This document shows positions 50,805 through 60,161 of a DNA stretch of 64,000 nt, piece after piece. The notes beneath the pieces were generated by a model. The model had not been told where the DNA came from, did no database searches, and saw only the letters and a program-made list of their open reading frames with translations. The position numbers and the translations under genes are program-made. Position 1 is the stretch's first letter. Each line of letters opens with the position of its first letter. Origin of the DNA: Oscillospiraceae bacterium (GTDB taxonomy: Bacteria > Bacillota > Clostridia > Oscillospirales > Oscillospiraceae); assembly GCA_017622995.1 (NCBI GenBank), contig JAGAQA010000005.1:33001-97000 (forward strand). Direction: 5' to 3'.

Positions 50805-51803
50805 TTATTTTGAAAAGTCAAGTTTGGAAAGGGGATTGGCTTCAGCCGCAATTTTCAGTTCTGTGTTTTCAATGTGGGTGTAGATCTGTGTGGTATTCAG
50901 GTTTTCGTGGCCCAAGACTTCCTGCACGGTTTTTACATCCACACCCCCGGAAAGCATCATGGTTGCAGCTGTGTGGCGCAGCTTATGGGCGGAAAACTGG
51001 GTAGAGTCCAGTCCTGCCTGCAAAAGTGCTTTTTTCACCAGCCGATGGACGGCAGTAACGCTGATGCGGTTATTGTCCCTGGAGCCAAACAGAGCGCGGT
51101 TATCTGTTAATTCCCGCTGTTTTCGTTCTTCCAAATAGTCATCCAAAGCTTTTCTGCAGGCGGAGCCAAAGTAGACAAAGCGTTCCTTGTTGCCTTTGCC
51201 AACCACACGAATCCTGTCTTCGTATACATCTGTCAGATTCAGACCAACCAATTCACTGCGGCGAATGCCGCAGTTCAGAAACAGCATCAGAATTGCATAG
51301 TCTCTTTTTGCGTTTGGACCGGAAACGGACTGTAAAAGTGCGGATGATTCCTCTAAAGTAAGGTATTTTGGCAAACTTTTGCGTAGTTTTGGATAGTCCA
51401 GATCTGCAACCGGATTTTCGTTCAATTGTTTGGTTCTGACGGTCAGGTACTTATAAAAGGACTTAATCGCAGATAGTTTCCGCGCTCTGGAGGCCGCTTC
51501 AATCCCATGCTCGGGAGCAGCCATATCCGGTCTTGCCACACGGTCATTGGCCAGGTAAGAGAGGAAGTCAAAGATTTCCGATGTGGTGATGCTGGCAATA
51601 AAGTCCAGATCAATAGAACGAATGTCTATGGTCTCCAGGTCTGTGTCAATGGGCATCTCCGCGCGCATGAGCTTCATAAAGCGCAAAAACATCCGAAGAT
51701 CCAGATAATACTCCCGGATCGTCAGCGGAGACTGACCTTTGACGGTTTCGTGATAGCTTAAGAAATCCCGCAAAACCTGCGGGCAATCCCGATATTGCTG
51801 CAT
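50805..51803 (-). CDS. Tyrosine recombinase, XerC/XerD-like
   Basis: 332 residues. N-terminal SAM-like core-binding domain, then the catalytic domain with Arg in NCGIRRSELVGL, HKLRHTAATMML (His-x-x-Arg) and a Tyr in NTTQIYTHI. It is close to chromosomal XerC/D proteins in length and motifs, and a second member is encoded at 54245. One of the pair probably resolves chromosome dimers. No attachment repeats were seen nearby, so it does not look like the integrase of a local element. Confidence 0.9.
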   Translation of the reverse strand: MQQYRDCPQVLRDFLSYHETVKGQSPLTIREYYLDLRMFLRFMKLMRAEMPIDTDLETIDIRSIDLDFIASITTSEIFDFLSYLANDRVARPDMAAPEHGIEAASRARKLSAIKSFYKYLTVRTKQLNENPVADLDYPKLRKSLPKYLTLEESSALLQSVSGPNAKRDYAILMLFLNCGIRRSELVGLNLTDVYEDRIRVVGKGNKERFVYFGSACRKALDDYLEERKQRELTDNRALFGSRDNNRISVTAVHRLVKKALLQAGLDSTQFSAHKLRHTAATMMLSGGVDVKTVQEVLGHENLNTTQIYTHIENTELKIAAEANPLSKLDFSK

Positions 51804-51854
51804 AGCATGTAGGAAATATTATGGAAATCACAATAATGCTTGAAAGTGAACCAT

Positions 51855-51886
51855 GAACGCAACAAAATTTTTATTTTGTTGCGTTC
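51855..51886. terminator. Hairpin upstream of the tyrosine recombinase gene
   Basis: Perfect 14-bp repeat GAACGCAACAAAAT / ATTTTGTTGCGTTC with a four-base loop and T-rich flanks. It may be a terminator for transcription arriving from the right. Confidence 0.65.
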
Positions 51887-52251
51887 AATTTATTATCAAC
51901 AGGTGCTTTTCAGCTGCTCCTCCCTAACACCTTTTGCGTGATTCCCACTTATTATACCTTTTCCTTTCTAAAGTTTGGTTACAGCATAGCTGAAAAATTC
52001 CATGATGTCAATATCATCGAAATACTCATGCTATAATATAAAATCAGGTGGTTCCCATTGAATGCCCAGCGGTTGGAATGCTACTTTTCTTCTAGAACTG
52101 TCGATGGTTGGTTGTTTTCAATGGATTTTGGCAGCTTCATTATGATTGATCCTTTTGGACTCGATTGGTGCGCCTTATTGCAAAGACCAGTAGAGCTGCA
52201 AATATTACCGCAATCGCCTGATTCTTCAATTGTTGCCTCAAAAAAATGTCA
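51887..52251. other. Intergenic stretch without recognisable gene
   Basis: The frame from 52058 (TTG start) has no family resemblance and runs through the antisense of the next gene. AT-rich at the left, otherwise featureless. Confidence 0.5.
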
Positions 52252-53097
52252 TCAATGCATCGGATTTCGGGAGCCACAGGAACAAAGAGTCTCTCCCCTT
52301 TCGATATCTCTGTACGCTTCCGGAAGAATGTCGGCCAGATTATGGATCAGTGTATCCAGAATGCCCGGAACGGACTGTGGCGCACCAAACAGACTGGCAA
52401 ACAGCGCGTTCAGTGTTTCTTCAAAATCCTGCGGGAGAATGTCTGCCTGAGCCTTCAGGAACGTCATCATCCGCTTTTCTCCTGGGTGTGTCATTCGGTT
52501 CAAGGCAAACAAAATGTCGAAATAAGACTCCAGAAATGCTGCTGTACGGTGATTCACACTGACCAGATCCCCACGGGCGACCGCTTTTTTGATCTGAACG
52601 TCATAAGACGGCAGGTTCTTTGTCAGCAGTCGGAGGTTATTGCGAATGATATTTGCACGAAGCTGCTCCGGATACGGCAGGTCAAAGCGCTCTTGGGCAG
52701 CCCGGTATGCGCCGTTCCGGTCAAAAAGCACCTTACTGTGCAGAAGATTGTGCCACATACAGGTGGTGTAGCCGTTGTGGGCCCAGTGCCCTTCCACCAC
52801 AGAGGCAACGTCCCGGGTGAAATCCGAAAGGCTGCGGTAGAGAATGTCGATGGGAATCCCATTTCGCAGGACGCAGTCATCTTCCAGCTCCCAGAAGCGA
52901 TTTCCGAGCTCCATATAGCTGCAGCTTTCGGCCAGAATCTGACGACAGACAGTTTCCTGCGGAACCTCGGTGCAGTATACATACAGGTCATAGTCCGATT
53001 TTTCATCATACTGCTCCCCTGCCCGTGAACCTCCCAAAGCCAGAGCTTCTACCTGGGGCAGGCGCGCAAAAGCCGCGCAAAGAGAATCAAAATACAT
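52252..53097 (-). CDS. Nucleotidyltransferase-fold protein, unknown substrate
   Basis: 281 residues. The motif ALGGSRAGEQYDEKSDYDLY is the GS-x(n)-DxD signature of the polymerase-beta-like nucleotidyltransferases, followed by a helical C-terminal half similar to aminoglycoside-nucleotidyltransferase-like proteins. It probably modifies a small molecule or is an antitoxin-like relative, but no substrate can be named. The start at 53097 (MYFDSL) is chosen because AAAAAAAGGAGGCGGCAAT precedes it; the longer frame extends antisense into pfkA. Confidence 0.75.
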   Translation of the reverse strand: MYFDSLCAAFARLPQVEALALGGSRAGEQYDEKSDYDLYVYCTEVPQETVCRQILAESCSYMELGNRFWELEDDCVLRNGIPIDILYRSLSDFTRDVASVVEGHWAHNGYTTCMWHNLLHSKVLFDRNGAYRAAQERFDLPYPEQLRANIIRNNLRLLTKNLPSYDVQIKKAVARGDLVSVNHRTAAFLESYFDILFALNRMTHPGEKRMMTFLKAQADILPQDFEETLNALFASLFGAPQSVPGILDTLIHNLADILPEAYRDIERGETLCSCGSRNPMH

Positions 53098-53227
53098 ATT
53101 GCCGCCTCCTTTTTTTCTATTATAGTTGTCTCTACGAAAATATGCAAGAGGCATGAAATTTCTCTTTACTTTGAACGAGTTTTTCTGTAAGATATAGACA
53201 TAGAAAAAACCCTGAGGAGGTCTTATC

Positions 53228-54199
53228 ATGGGTGTAAAAAGAATTGGCGTTCTGACCAGCGGCGGCGACGCTCCCGGCATGAATCCCTGTGTCCGGGCGG
53301 TTGTTCGTACCGCACTGTATCATGGTTTGGAGTGCTATGGTATTCGCAGAGGCTGGAACGGCCTGATCACCGGAGATATTGTCAAACTGGATGAAAAGAG
53401 TGTGGCCCACACCATCAACCGGGGCGGCACCATCCTCTACACCGCCAGAAGCAAGGAGTTTATGACCGAGGAAGGCCAGCGCAAGGCGGTTTCCACCTGC
53501 AAGTTCCTGGGCCTGGACAGCATCATTGCCATCGGCGGCGACGGCACCTTCCGGGGCGCCATGGCGCTGAGTAAGTACGGCATCAATGTGATCGGCATTC
53601 CGGGCACCATTGACAACGACATCAGCTGCACCAACTACTGCATTGGTTTTGATACGGCGGCCAATACAGCCATTGAGTGCATCGATAAGCTGCGGGATAC
53701 CATGCAGTCCCACGAGCGCTGCTCTGTGGTAGAGGTCATGGGCCGCAATGCCGGATACCTGGCGATGTATGTGGGTCTGGCCTGCGGCGCCACCGCAGTT
53801 CTGGTTCCGGAAGAACCCATCGATTTTGAACGGGATGTTATTGAAAAGATCCGTCAGGCCCGGTTTAACGGTTTTACCCACTACATGATCGTTGTGGCAG
53901 AGGGCGCCGGAAAGGCTACCGATATTGCTGCAAGAATCAAGGAAGCCATTGATCTGGATCCCCGTGTGACCGTTCTGGGCCACATTCAGAGAGGCGGCTC
54001 CCCTTCCGGCCGGGACAGAGTAAACGCCACCAAGATGGGCTACATGGCCGTTGAACTGCTGCTGCAGGGCAAGACCAACCGGATTGTATGCACCCGTGAC
54101 GGCAGCTACACCGATGTAGACATCAGTGAAGGCCTGGCCATGCGCAAGAGCATCCAGCAGATGGAAGTGGATGTGCTGGCCGCCATGACCGGAATCTGA
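53228..54199 (+). CDS. pfkA: 6-phosphofructokinase
   Basis: A 323-residue ATP-dependent glycolytic kinase converting fructose 6-phosphate to the 1,6-bisphosphate. Motifs: LTSGGDAPGMN, IGGDGTFRGA (ATP/Mg), IPGTIDNDI (catalytic Asp), EVMGRNAGYLA and HIQRGGSPS. The length fits the bacterial PfkA family. The ribosome site GAGGAGGTCTTATC precedes the ATG. It is monocistronic with its own terminator. Confidence 0.97.
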   Translation: MGVKRIGVLTSGGDAPGMNPCVRAVVRTALYHGLECYGIRRGWNGLITGDIVKLDEKSVAHTINRGGTILYTARSKEFMTEEGQRKAVSTCKFLGLDSIIAIGGDGTFRGAMALSKYGINVIGIPGTIDNDISCTNYCIGFDTAANTAIECIDKLRDTMQSHERCSVVEVMGRNAGYLAMYVGLACGATAVLVPEEPIDFERDVIEKIRQARFNGFTHYMIVVAEGAGKATDIAARIKEAIDLDPRVTVLGHIQRGGSPSGRDRVNATKMGYMAVELLLQGKTNRIVCTRDGSYTDVDISEGLAMRKSIQQMEVDVLAAMTGI

Positions 54200-54210
54200 G
54201 CAAACAGCAT

Positions 54211-54247
54211 AAAAGAAGCACCTGCTTGTTGGCAGGTGCTTCTTTTA
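54211..54247. terminator. Terminator shared by pfkA and xerD
   Basis: AAAAGAAGCACCTGC and GCAGGTGCTTCTTTT form a 15-bp stem around TTGTTG, just after the pfkA stop and overlapping the end of xerD on the other strand. Confidence 0.9.
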
Positions 54248-55132
54248 TGCCTTGGGATGGCACTTTTGATATACATTTTTGATCTTTTGATTAATCATAT
54301 GCGCATACATCTGGGTGGAGGAAATATCGCTGTGGCCCATAAGCTCCTGCAAAGAACCCAGGTCCGCCCCGTTTTCCAGCAGGTGTACCGCAAAGCTGTG
54401 GCGCAGGGTATGGGGGGTGATCTCTTTTTCAATACCGGCCTTTGCCTGGTAAAATTTGAGGATCTTCCAAAAGCCCTGGCGGCTCATGCGGGTGCCGCCA
54501 ATATTTACAAACAGCGCCTGCTCGGAAACATCGGAAATCATGGCAGAACGCACATCCGACAGGTACACGGAAAGCGCCTTCTGGGCGGCGGGATACAGGG
54601 GAATTACACGGGATTTCTTTCCACTGTGGCACTTGACGATGCCAAGCTCCAGGTTGACGTCCTCAACATTCAAGCTGATCAGCTCGGTCACCCGCATACC
54701 GGTGGCATACATCACCTCCAGCATGGCCTTATCCCGATAGCCCTTGGGATCTACACAGGAGGGCTGCGCCAGCAGAAGCTCTACCTCTTTGCCGGATAGA
54801 ATCTGCGGGAGCTTCTTCTCCCCCCGCTGAACGTGAATGTCCGCCGAAACGGGGGAAACCTCCAGAAATCCGCTGGACACGGCATAGGCATAGAAGTTTT
54901 TCAGACTTGCCAGGCAGCGGGAGACAGTGGCACCGGATTTGCCTTGTGCCTGCAAATCCGCCAAATAGTCCCGGATATTCACTTGTGTGGCATTGACAAT
55001 GTCGGAACTACCACCCACTTGCATCCATTCGGAAAACTGCCGAATATCACGCATATACGACGAGATGGTATTTTCCGATGCTTGCTTAACCTTTACGAGA
55101 TAGTTCTCGTACGCTTGAATAATGTCCAGCAT
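54245..55132 (-). CDS. xerD: Tyrosine recombinase XerD
   Basis: 295 residues. The core-binding domain begins MLDIIQAYENYLVKVKQASE. The catalytic domain has TGMRVTELI (Arg), HTLRHSFAVHLL (HxxR) and SDISSTQMYAHM (Tyr nucleophile region). Length and motifs fit XerD, which with XerC resolves chromosome dimers at dif. The start at 55132 gives the usual N-terminus; the frame is open back to 55198 but adds non-homologous residues. It lies 37 bp downstream of a membrane-protein gene, an order like spoIIM-xerD in other Clostridia. Confidence 0.88.
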   Translation of the reverse strand: MLDIIQAYENYLVKVKQASENTISSYMRDIRQFSEWMQVGGSSDIVNATQVNIRDYLADLQAQGKSGATVSRCLASLKNFYAYAVSSGFLEVSPVSADIHVQRGEKKLPQILSGKEVELLLAQPSCVDPKGYRDKAMLEVMYATGMRVTELISLNVEDVNLELGIVKCHSGKKSRVIPLYPAAQKALSVYLSDVRSAMISDVSEQALFVNIGGTRMSRQGFWKILKFYQAKAGIEKEITPHTLRHSFAVHLLENGADLGSLQELMGHSDISSTQMYAHMINQKIKNVYQKCHPKA

Positions 55133-55169
55133 GTACCGAAATACCCTATCCTTATAAATTTTGGCATTT

Positions 55170-55703
55170 TCAGGAGGAAAGGCCCCCAAAAGTACCATCT
55201 ATCAGAAATGCCGAAGCCGGCATAACCAAACAATAGCTCATAAAGCCCACTGCCGCGGCACAGCTGAGACACAGAAGCAGCACATAAACCGCGCGTCCAC
55301 ATGACCCGGGCAGCAGCCGAAGCCAAAGAAAGAAAAGAATCGGAGTCATCAGAAGCTCCGCCAGCAGCAGAATCGGACAGAAAACCCATCCCGCCGGCTG
55401 GAAAACTCCGCACAGCACACACCAAACAAACGTCAATGCGGCACCCCGCACAAAGGCGATCCACAAAAGGATCTGCCAGGGAAAAACCAGAACCAGGAGA
55501 AAGGAAACCAAGGGACCGAACACAAGAGGGGCTATGGTTGAAAACATGTTTCCCTGCTCTGGAACAAAAACCTCGGGAAGCGGAAACACCTGACACAGGC
55601 GGCCTACCGCATATCCAAAACACAGTCCGGCAATCCAGAAGAAATCGAGCCAACAGCGCCGGTAAAAGAGTCCATGGGAGACCGGACTTTGCAAAGACTT
55701 CAT
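55170..55703 (-). CDS. Multi-pass membrane protein, possibly SpoIIM-like
   Basis: 177 residues with about five hydrophobic segments (for example FGPLVSFLLVLVFPWQILLW and CPILLLAELLMTPILFFLWL) and short polar ends. I do not recognise a signature with certainty. The segment FVRGAALTFVWCVLCG followed by a Leu/Pro-rich helix recalls SpoIIM proteins, and SpoIIM often precedes xerD, but that is synteny-based inference. The ribosome site GGAGGGCGGTGCC precedes the ATG. Confidence 0.6.
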   Translation of the reverse strand: MKSLQSPVSHGLFYRRCWLDFFWIAGLCFGYAVGRLCQVFPLPEVFVPEQGNMFSTIAPLVFGPLVSFLLVLVFPWQILLWIAFVRGAALTFVWCVLCGVFQPAGWVFCPILLLAELLMTPILFFLWLRLLPGSCGRAVYVLLLCLSCAAAVGFMSYCLVMPASAFLIDGTFGGLSS

Positions 55704-56027
55704 GGCACCGCCCTCCGTGAAGAGAAAAGGTGCAGGATACAGACAGCTCCACTGCGTTCCAATACAGACATACTATACTCCGTTTTTTACAAAAATTCAA
55801 GTATTATTAGCCAAAATAGATTTTTTTGTAGATTCTGACAATTTTTATGTTAATTTTGTTATGTAAACAACATTTATAAGCAAACGAATGTTTTTACCAA
55901 TATGCTGTTTTTAGGCTTTTTGTGGCCATAAACGCCATATTTTGTGTCAAAAAGAATCGTTGCACGAAAACGTGCAAAATGATTTGAGGGGTAAATATTC
56001 ATTACCCCTCCCCCTCTTTTGTGCAAT
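55704..56027. other. AT-rich intergenic region
   Basis: No gene. The left part is probably the promoter region of the membrane-protein/xerD unit. The right part holds a minus-strand terminator pair for the next gene: AGGGGTAA/TTACCCCT near 55987-56009 and TTGCACG/CGTGCAA near 55960-55977. Confidence 0.6.
55950..56010 (-). terminator. Terminator of the small membrane-protein gene
   Basis: On the minus strand, GAGGGGTAATGAATATTTAC folds with CCCCTC, and a second small stem (TTGCACG-TTTT-CGTGCAA) follows before CTTTTTGA. Confidence 0.6.
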
Positions 56028-56456
56028 TTAACGAAAATGCTTTCCCATTTTCCGGTGTTTCTCCCCTGTTCCCTTCCGTGCCGACAGGAGAAAAGCGGTC
56101 CCGCTCCCACCGATTATCAGCATTGCCGTAGGGAAAATCCCATCGTATTGTCCACCGAAAAACAGCGCCGTTAATGCCGTCAGACTGACCAGAAATGCGG
56201 CTGCCGACAGGGCAAAAACCAGAAGTCTGCGGCGCTTGACGCGCCTGTATGAAGCCGAAAATGCCAGGGCTCCGCTTAGGAACAAAATGGCCATTACACC
56301 ATAGCCCAGATTTTCCTGCTTCACCACTTCCCTGCTGATGAAGAATGCCAGCACGGCACTCAAAACCGCCGTCAGCGCCATTGCGCAGGCTGTCCCCCAG
56401 GCAATGCCCCCGACCATTGTGGACGCGGTGCCCGTTGGCTTCTGATTGACCAGCAT
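56028..56456 (-). CDS. Small four-helix membrane protein, TIGR04086-like
   Basis: 142 residues with four predicted membrane helices (such as ALTAVLSAVLAFFI and LGYGVMAILFLSGALAFSAS) separated by short loops with a basic RRVKRRR turn. Size and pattern fit the TIGR04086 / DUF3792 family of clostridial membrane proteins, of unknown function. The ribosome site GGGGAGAGGGGAT precedes the ATG. Own terminator; single-gene unit. Confidence 0.65.
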   Translation of the reverse strand: MLVNQKPTGTASTMVGGIAWGTACAMALTAVLSAVLAFFISREVVKQENLGYGVMAILFLSGALAFSASYRRVKRRRLLVFALSAAAFLVSLTALTALFFGGQYDGIFPTAMLIIGGSGTAFLLSARKGTGEKHRKMGKHFR

Positions 56457-56557
56457 ATCCCCTCTCCCCTTTCCTTGCTGAGTTAGTCTATTCTTCGGAA
56501 AGGCAAAAAAGAAGCCGCCGGACTCAAAATGTCTGACGACTCAATGGCATATGAAAA

Positions 56558-56585
56558 TCCCGGAAGGTTTTGTTCCTTCCGGGAG
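56558..56585 (-). terminator. Terminator after the coiled-coil gene
   Basis: Stem TCCCGGAAGG / CCTTCCGGGA just beyond the stop at 56590, followed on the minus strand by TTTTC. Confidence 0.85.
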
Positions 56586-56589
56586 AAAA

Positions 56590-57111
56590 TTACATCTCTA
56601 CGTCCACGTTGGGCGCAGCCTTGCGTTGGGGCTGCTGGGCCTGCTGCTCCTGTGCTTCGGTGACGGTGCGGAACCGCATACGGGTATCCCGAACATCGCT
56701 GAGTGCCTGGGCAATGGTTTCCTCGGTCTGACGCAGGGCATCATCCATGTAGTCGTTGCCGGCCTTCCGAAGCTGGAGAATACGGTTCTGGGTCTGGGCA
56801 ATCAGCTCCTCACTGCGCTTTCTGGCTTCCTCATAGACTGCCTCCTTGGTGACAAGGGCCTGTGCCTGCTCCTGAGCCTGACGGAGGATCCCCTCTGCCT
56901 CCCGGCGGGCCTGGTTGATCAGCTCGTTGCGGGATTCCACAATGGTGCGGGACTGCTTCAGTTCGCCGGGCATCTGGGCGATGACTTCGTCCAACATATC
57001 CAGCACCCGATCCCGCTCCAGAATACATTTATCTGCCGCCAGGGGCATGGTGCGGGCATCCTGCACCATATCGTACAGGGAACCGATGATATCTTCAATA
57101 TTGCTGCTCAT
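56590..57111 (-). CDS. Coiled-coil protein, ATP-synthase B/DivIVA-like, function unknown
   Basis: 173 residues, almost wholly helical. It begins MSSNIEDIIGSLYDMVQDAR, then a long Glu/Arg/Ala/Gln coiled coil (about 50-150) and a Gln/Pro-rich tail. No membrane segment. Proteins of this kind beside coaD and rsmD in Clostridia are usually annotated as ATPase-like; a structural role in division or envelope processes is possible but unproven. The ribosome site TTAGGAGGATAACGAT is strong. It lies 18 bp downstream of coaD, in the same operon. Confidence 0.7.
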   Translation of the reverse strand: MSSNIEDIIGSLYDMVQDARTMPLAADKCILERDRVLDMLDEVIAQMPGELKQSRTIVESRNELINQARREAEGILRQAQEQAQALVTKEAVYEEARKRSEELIAQTQNRILQLRKAGNDYMDDALRQTEETIAQALSDVRDTRMRFRTVTEAQEQQAQQPQRKAAPNVDVEM

Positions 57112-57129
57112 ATCGTTATCCTCCTAAGT

Positions 57130-57627
57130 TCATTTGTGTCGTTGGTTCCGCTCTTCCAGCCGTCTGCGGAAGTCGGGGATAATGGGTTCGGGAATGAAAT
57201 CCTTCAGATCCGCATCGTAGGAGCCCAGCTCCTTGACCAGGCTGGAGCTCAGATACATATACTGGCTGTTGGCAGTCAGAAACATGGTATCCAGCTCGGG
57301 ATTGATTTTGCGGTTGATCAGTGCCATCTGGAATTCGTTTTCAAAATCGGAGCCGGCCCGCAGTCCCTTAACGACTACACAGCTGCCCCGGCGCCGGGCG
57401 TATTCGGCCAAAAGCTCGCTGGAGCCGTCAACCTCCACATTGGAAAGGTCCGCTGTGACACGCCGGATCAGATCCACACGCTCTTCCAGAGAAAACATGG
57501 GGTGCTTTCCCGCGTTTACCATAACACAGACGATGAGCCGGTCAAAGATATTGGCTGCCCGGCGGATAATATCCAGGTGGCCGCTGGTAACCGGGTCAAA
57601 GGAACCCGGATAAATGGCAGTTTTCAT
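57130..57627 (-). CDS. coaD: Phosphopantetheine adenylyltransferase
   Basis: 165 residues, the penultimate step of CoA synthesis (ATP + 4'-phosphopantetheine to dephospho-CoA). Motifs: YPGSFDPVTSGHLDIIRRA (nucleotidyltransferase TxGH), VVKGLRAGSDFENEFQMA and YLSSSLVKEL near the C-terminus. The length is standard. It begins 3 bp after the rsmD stop, the common rsmD-coaD pair. Confidence 0.97.
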   Translation of the reverse strand: MKTAIYPGSFDPVTSGHLDIIRRAANIFDRLIVCVMVNAGKHPMFSLEERVDLIRRVTADLSNVEVDGSSELLAEYARRRGSCVVVKGLRAGSDFENEFQMALINRKINPELDTMFLTANSQYMYLSSSLVKELGSYDADLKDFIPEPIIPDFRRRLEERNQRHK

Positions 57628-57630
57628 AGA

Positions 57631-58188
57631 TTACTCTTCCAGCGCTTCATCCTTTGTGTAGATGGAAAGAAGCGTTTTTCCGTATTTGTAGTCTTTGGAA
57701 CGGCTGTAACCCGGGAATACCTGATGGAGTTCCTTACCCAGGGGACGTTCCGTGACTATTATACCACCCGAACGCAAAATGTCAATTTCCGTTATCCGGT
57801 TCAGGGCGTTTTCCAGAAAATCTTCTGCATAAGGGGGGTCCAGGAAGATCACATCAAAGCATTCCCTGCATCGGCGCAGGTACTCCATGTAATCGCAGCG
57901 CAGGACGCTGGCCTGCTTTTCCAGATGGGTCCGTTTCAGGTTTTCCCGGATCAGACCGCAAGCATCCTCCCGGGCATCCACAAACACCGCGTACTCCGCT
58001 CCCTGGCTCAGCGCCTCAATTCCCAGCTGGCCTGTGCCGCCGAAAAGGTCCAGCACCCTGGCCCCGGGCACATGAAAGCGGATGATGCTGAACAGAGCCT
58101 CTTTCACCCGATCCGCCGTGGGACGGGTACGCATACCCTGAGGGGTTTTCAGAGAAATCCCTTTGGCTTTTCCTGTAATTACGCGCAT
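57631..58188 (-). CDS. rsmD: 16S rRNA (guanine(966)-N(2))-methyltransferase RsmD
   Basis: 185 residues. Starts MRVITGKAKGISLKTP; SAM-binding loop VLDLFGGTGQLGIEALSQGA; catalytic DPPY in VIFLDPPYAEDFL. It methylates G966 of 16S rRNA. The start at 58188 is the conserved one; the frame opens five codons earlier. First gene of rsmD-coaD-coiled-coil. Confidence 0.95.
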   Translation of the reverse strand: MRVITGKAKGISLKTPQGMRTRPTADRVKEALFSIIRFHVPGARVLDLFGGTGQLGIEALSQGAEYAVFVDAREDACGLIRENLKRTHLEKQASVLRCDYMEYLRRCRECFDVIFLDPPYAEDFLENALNRITEIDILRSGGIIVTERPLGKELHQVFPGYSRSKDYKYGKTLLSIYTKDEALEE

Positions 58189-58274
58189 AATCTTTTCTCC
58201 CAATTCTTTCCTGTTTTCCGGAATTTATACGGTGCGTTGGTTCCGGGGGCCGGTACGCGCACCGGTGACACTGC

Positions 58275-60098
58275 TTACTTTTCCGATTTCTTGTCCTGAA
58301 AATGCCGGTATACGGCGTTTGCCGCGTCTTTTGGCAGCAGCCGTTCCAATTCCGGAAGGGAAGCCTCGGACATGGCGGTGAGAGAGCCGAAGGTTTTCAG
58401 CAGCTCCTGCTTCCGTTTGGGGCCGATGCCGGGAATGCTGTCCAGCTCGGAATACCGCAGCCGCTTGCTGCGCAGCTGTCGGTGGTAGGTGATGGCAAAG
58501 CGGTGGGTCTCCTCCTGAATGGAACCAATCAGGGAAAAGATGGCCTGATTGTTGTCAATTCGGATTTCCATTCCGTCAGGGGTCACCAGCGCCCGGGTAC
58601 GGTGCCGATCATCCTTGACCATGCCGAACACCGGAAAGGACAGATCCAGCGCTCTGAGGGCTTCCAGGGCCACATTCGCGTGATTCACGCCGCCATCAAT
58701 GAGCAGAAGATCCGGGGGCGAGTCAAAGCCTTTGTCCCCTGCCTTGTAATGGACAAACCGCCGGGTTACCACCTGGCGCATGGAGGCATAGTCATCCTGG
58801 CCGGGCAGGTCTTCTATTTTAAATCGCTTGTAGTCGCTCTTTCTGGGCTTTCCGTCCTGGAAAACCACCATGCTTGCCACAATGTCCGTGCCGGAGATGT
58901 TGGAAATATCAAAGGATTCCATTCGGCTGGGCGTGGGAATGGCCAGCATTTTGCCCAGAGTAACCAGGGTGGCATTCATGCGCTCGTCCTTATCCGTCAG
59001 ACGCTGGGCCTCCTCAAAGGCGTTTTTGTTTGCAAGCTCCACCAGGCGCATATTGTCCCCCTTCTGGGGGATTCGGATTCTGCTCTTCCTGCCGAACTGC
59101 TGCTCCATGAGCTGGGAGAACAGGTCGCTGTCATCGATCTCAAAGGGCAGCAGAACGATTTTCGGTGCCAGACCTCTGCTGAGATAATACTGCTTTATCA
59201 GGCTGGAAACGGCCTCCTGGGGGTTGTCCGGCCTGGGGAACACATCGTAATCCTTGTCCAGCAGGTTTCCGCCGCTGAAATGGAGCACCGCAAAGCAGGC
59301 CTTGGCTTCCGTCTCGCCATAGCCCACCACATCGGTATCCGCCAGGCTTCCGGCGGTGACCAGCTGCTTCTGGCCCAGGGCTTCCACGGCGGTAAGCCGG
59401 TCCCGCAGGGCCGCGGCCACCTCGAAATCCAGGTTTTCCGCGGCGGCAAGCATTTCCCCACGGATGGATTCCGCCACCGATTTATAGTTGCCCTTCAAAA
59501 GCTGCCGGGCCAGTTCCATACGTTCCCGGTACCGGACGGCGCTCTGATTCTCCTGGCACCAGCCTTCGCACTGATTCATGTGATAGTTGAGACAGGGCCG
59601 GTCCCTGCCCACATCCCGGGGGAACTGCTTGGCGCATCGCGGAAGCTTCAGGGTCATCAGGACCGCTTCCAGCAGGCTGTTGGTCACGCCTCTGCTGCCG
59701 TAGGGGCCGAAATACTCCGCCCCGTCGTCGGCAATTTTGGAGACGATGGTCAGGCGGGGATAAATCTGCTTCCGGTCCAGACGCAGGTAGGGATAGCCCT
59801 TGTCATCCTTCAGCAAAATGTTGTATTTTGGCAGATAGCGCTTGATGAGGGAGCATTCCAGTACCAGGGCTTCAAATTCGCTGGCAGCCACGATGGTATC
59901 AAAATGGTCGATTTTGCTGACCATCATCCTTGTTTTGGGTGTATGGGCCGCCGTGTCCTGAAAATACTGGCTGACCCGGTTTTTCAGCTTTTTCGCCTTG
60001 CCCACATAGATGACCTTATCCGTTTTATCCCGCATAATATACACGCCGGGCGCATAGGGCAGCGACAGGGCCTTTTCCTTTAATTCGTCAAATGTCAT
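58275..60098 (-). CDS. uvrC: Excinuclease ABC subunit C
   Basis: 607 residues. N-terminal GIY-YIG nuclease (PGVYIMRDKTDKVIYVGKAK), UVR motif region, UvrC RNase H-like endonuclease domain (ESFDISNISGTDIVASMVVF, LLLIDGGVNH) and C-terminal helix-hairpin-helix (LDSIPGIGPKRKQELLKTFG). It makes the dual incisions in nucleotide excision repair. The start at 60098 (MTFDELK) is the family start; upstream codons to 60161 are not conserved-looking. Confidence 0.97.
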   Translation of the reverse strand: MTFDELKEKALSLPYAPGVYIMRDKTDKVIYVGKAKKLKNRVSQYFQDTAAHTPKTRMMVSKIDHFDTIVAASEFEALVLECSLIKRYLPKYNILLKDDKGYPYLRLDRKQIYPRLTIVSKIADDGAEYFGPYGSRGVTNSLLEAVLMTLKLPRCAKQFPRDVGRDRPCLNYHMNQCEGWCQENQSAVRYRERMELARQLLKGNYKSVAESIRGEMLAAAENLDFEVAAALRDRLTAVEALGQKQLVTAGSLADTDVVGYGETEAKACFAVLHFSGGNLLDKDYDVFPRPDNPQEAVSSLIKQYYLSRGLAPKIVLLPFEIDDSDLFSQLMEQQFGRKSRIRIPQKGDNMRLVELANKNAFEEAQRLTDKDERMNATLVTLGKMLAIPTPSRMESFDISNISGTDIVASMVVFQDGKPRKSDYKRFKIEDLPGQDDYASMRQVVTRRFVHYKAGDKGFDSPPDLLLIDGGVNHANVALEALRALDLSFPVFGMVKDDRHRTRALVTPDGMEIRIDNNQAIFSLIGSIQEETHRFAITYHRQLRSKRLRYSELDSIPGIGPKRKQELLKTFGSLTAMSEASLPELERLLPKDAANAVYRHFQDKKSEK

Positions 60099-60161
60099 GT
60101 GATCACCAAAAAAGTGCCGCCTCTTTCGCGTTTGGCAAAGAGGCGGCATGCATCGTTCCAA

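Noticed and set aside
58302-60083. 593-codon frame opposite uvrC
   Set aside because: Antisense shadow of uvrC with low-complexity composition and no start signal.
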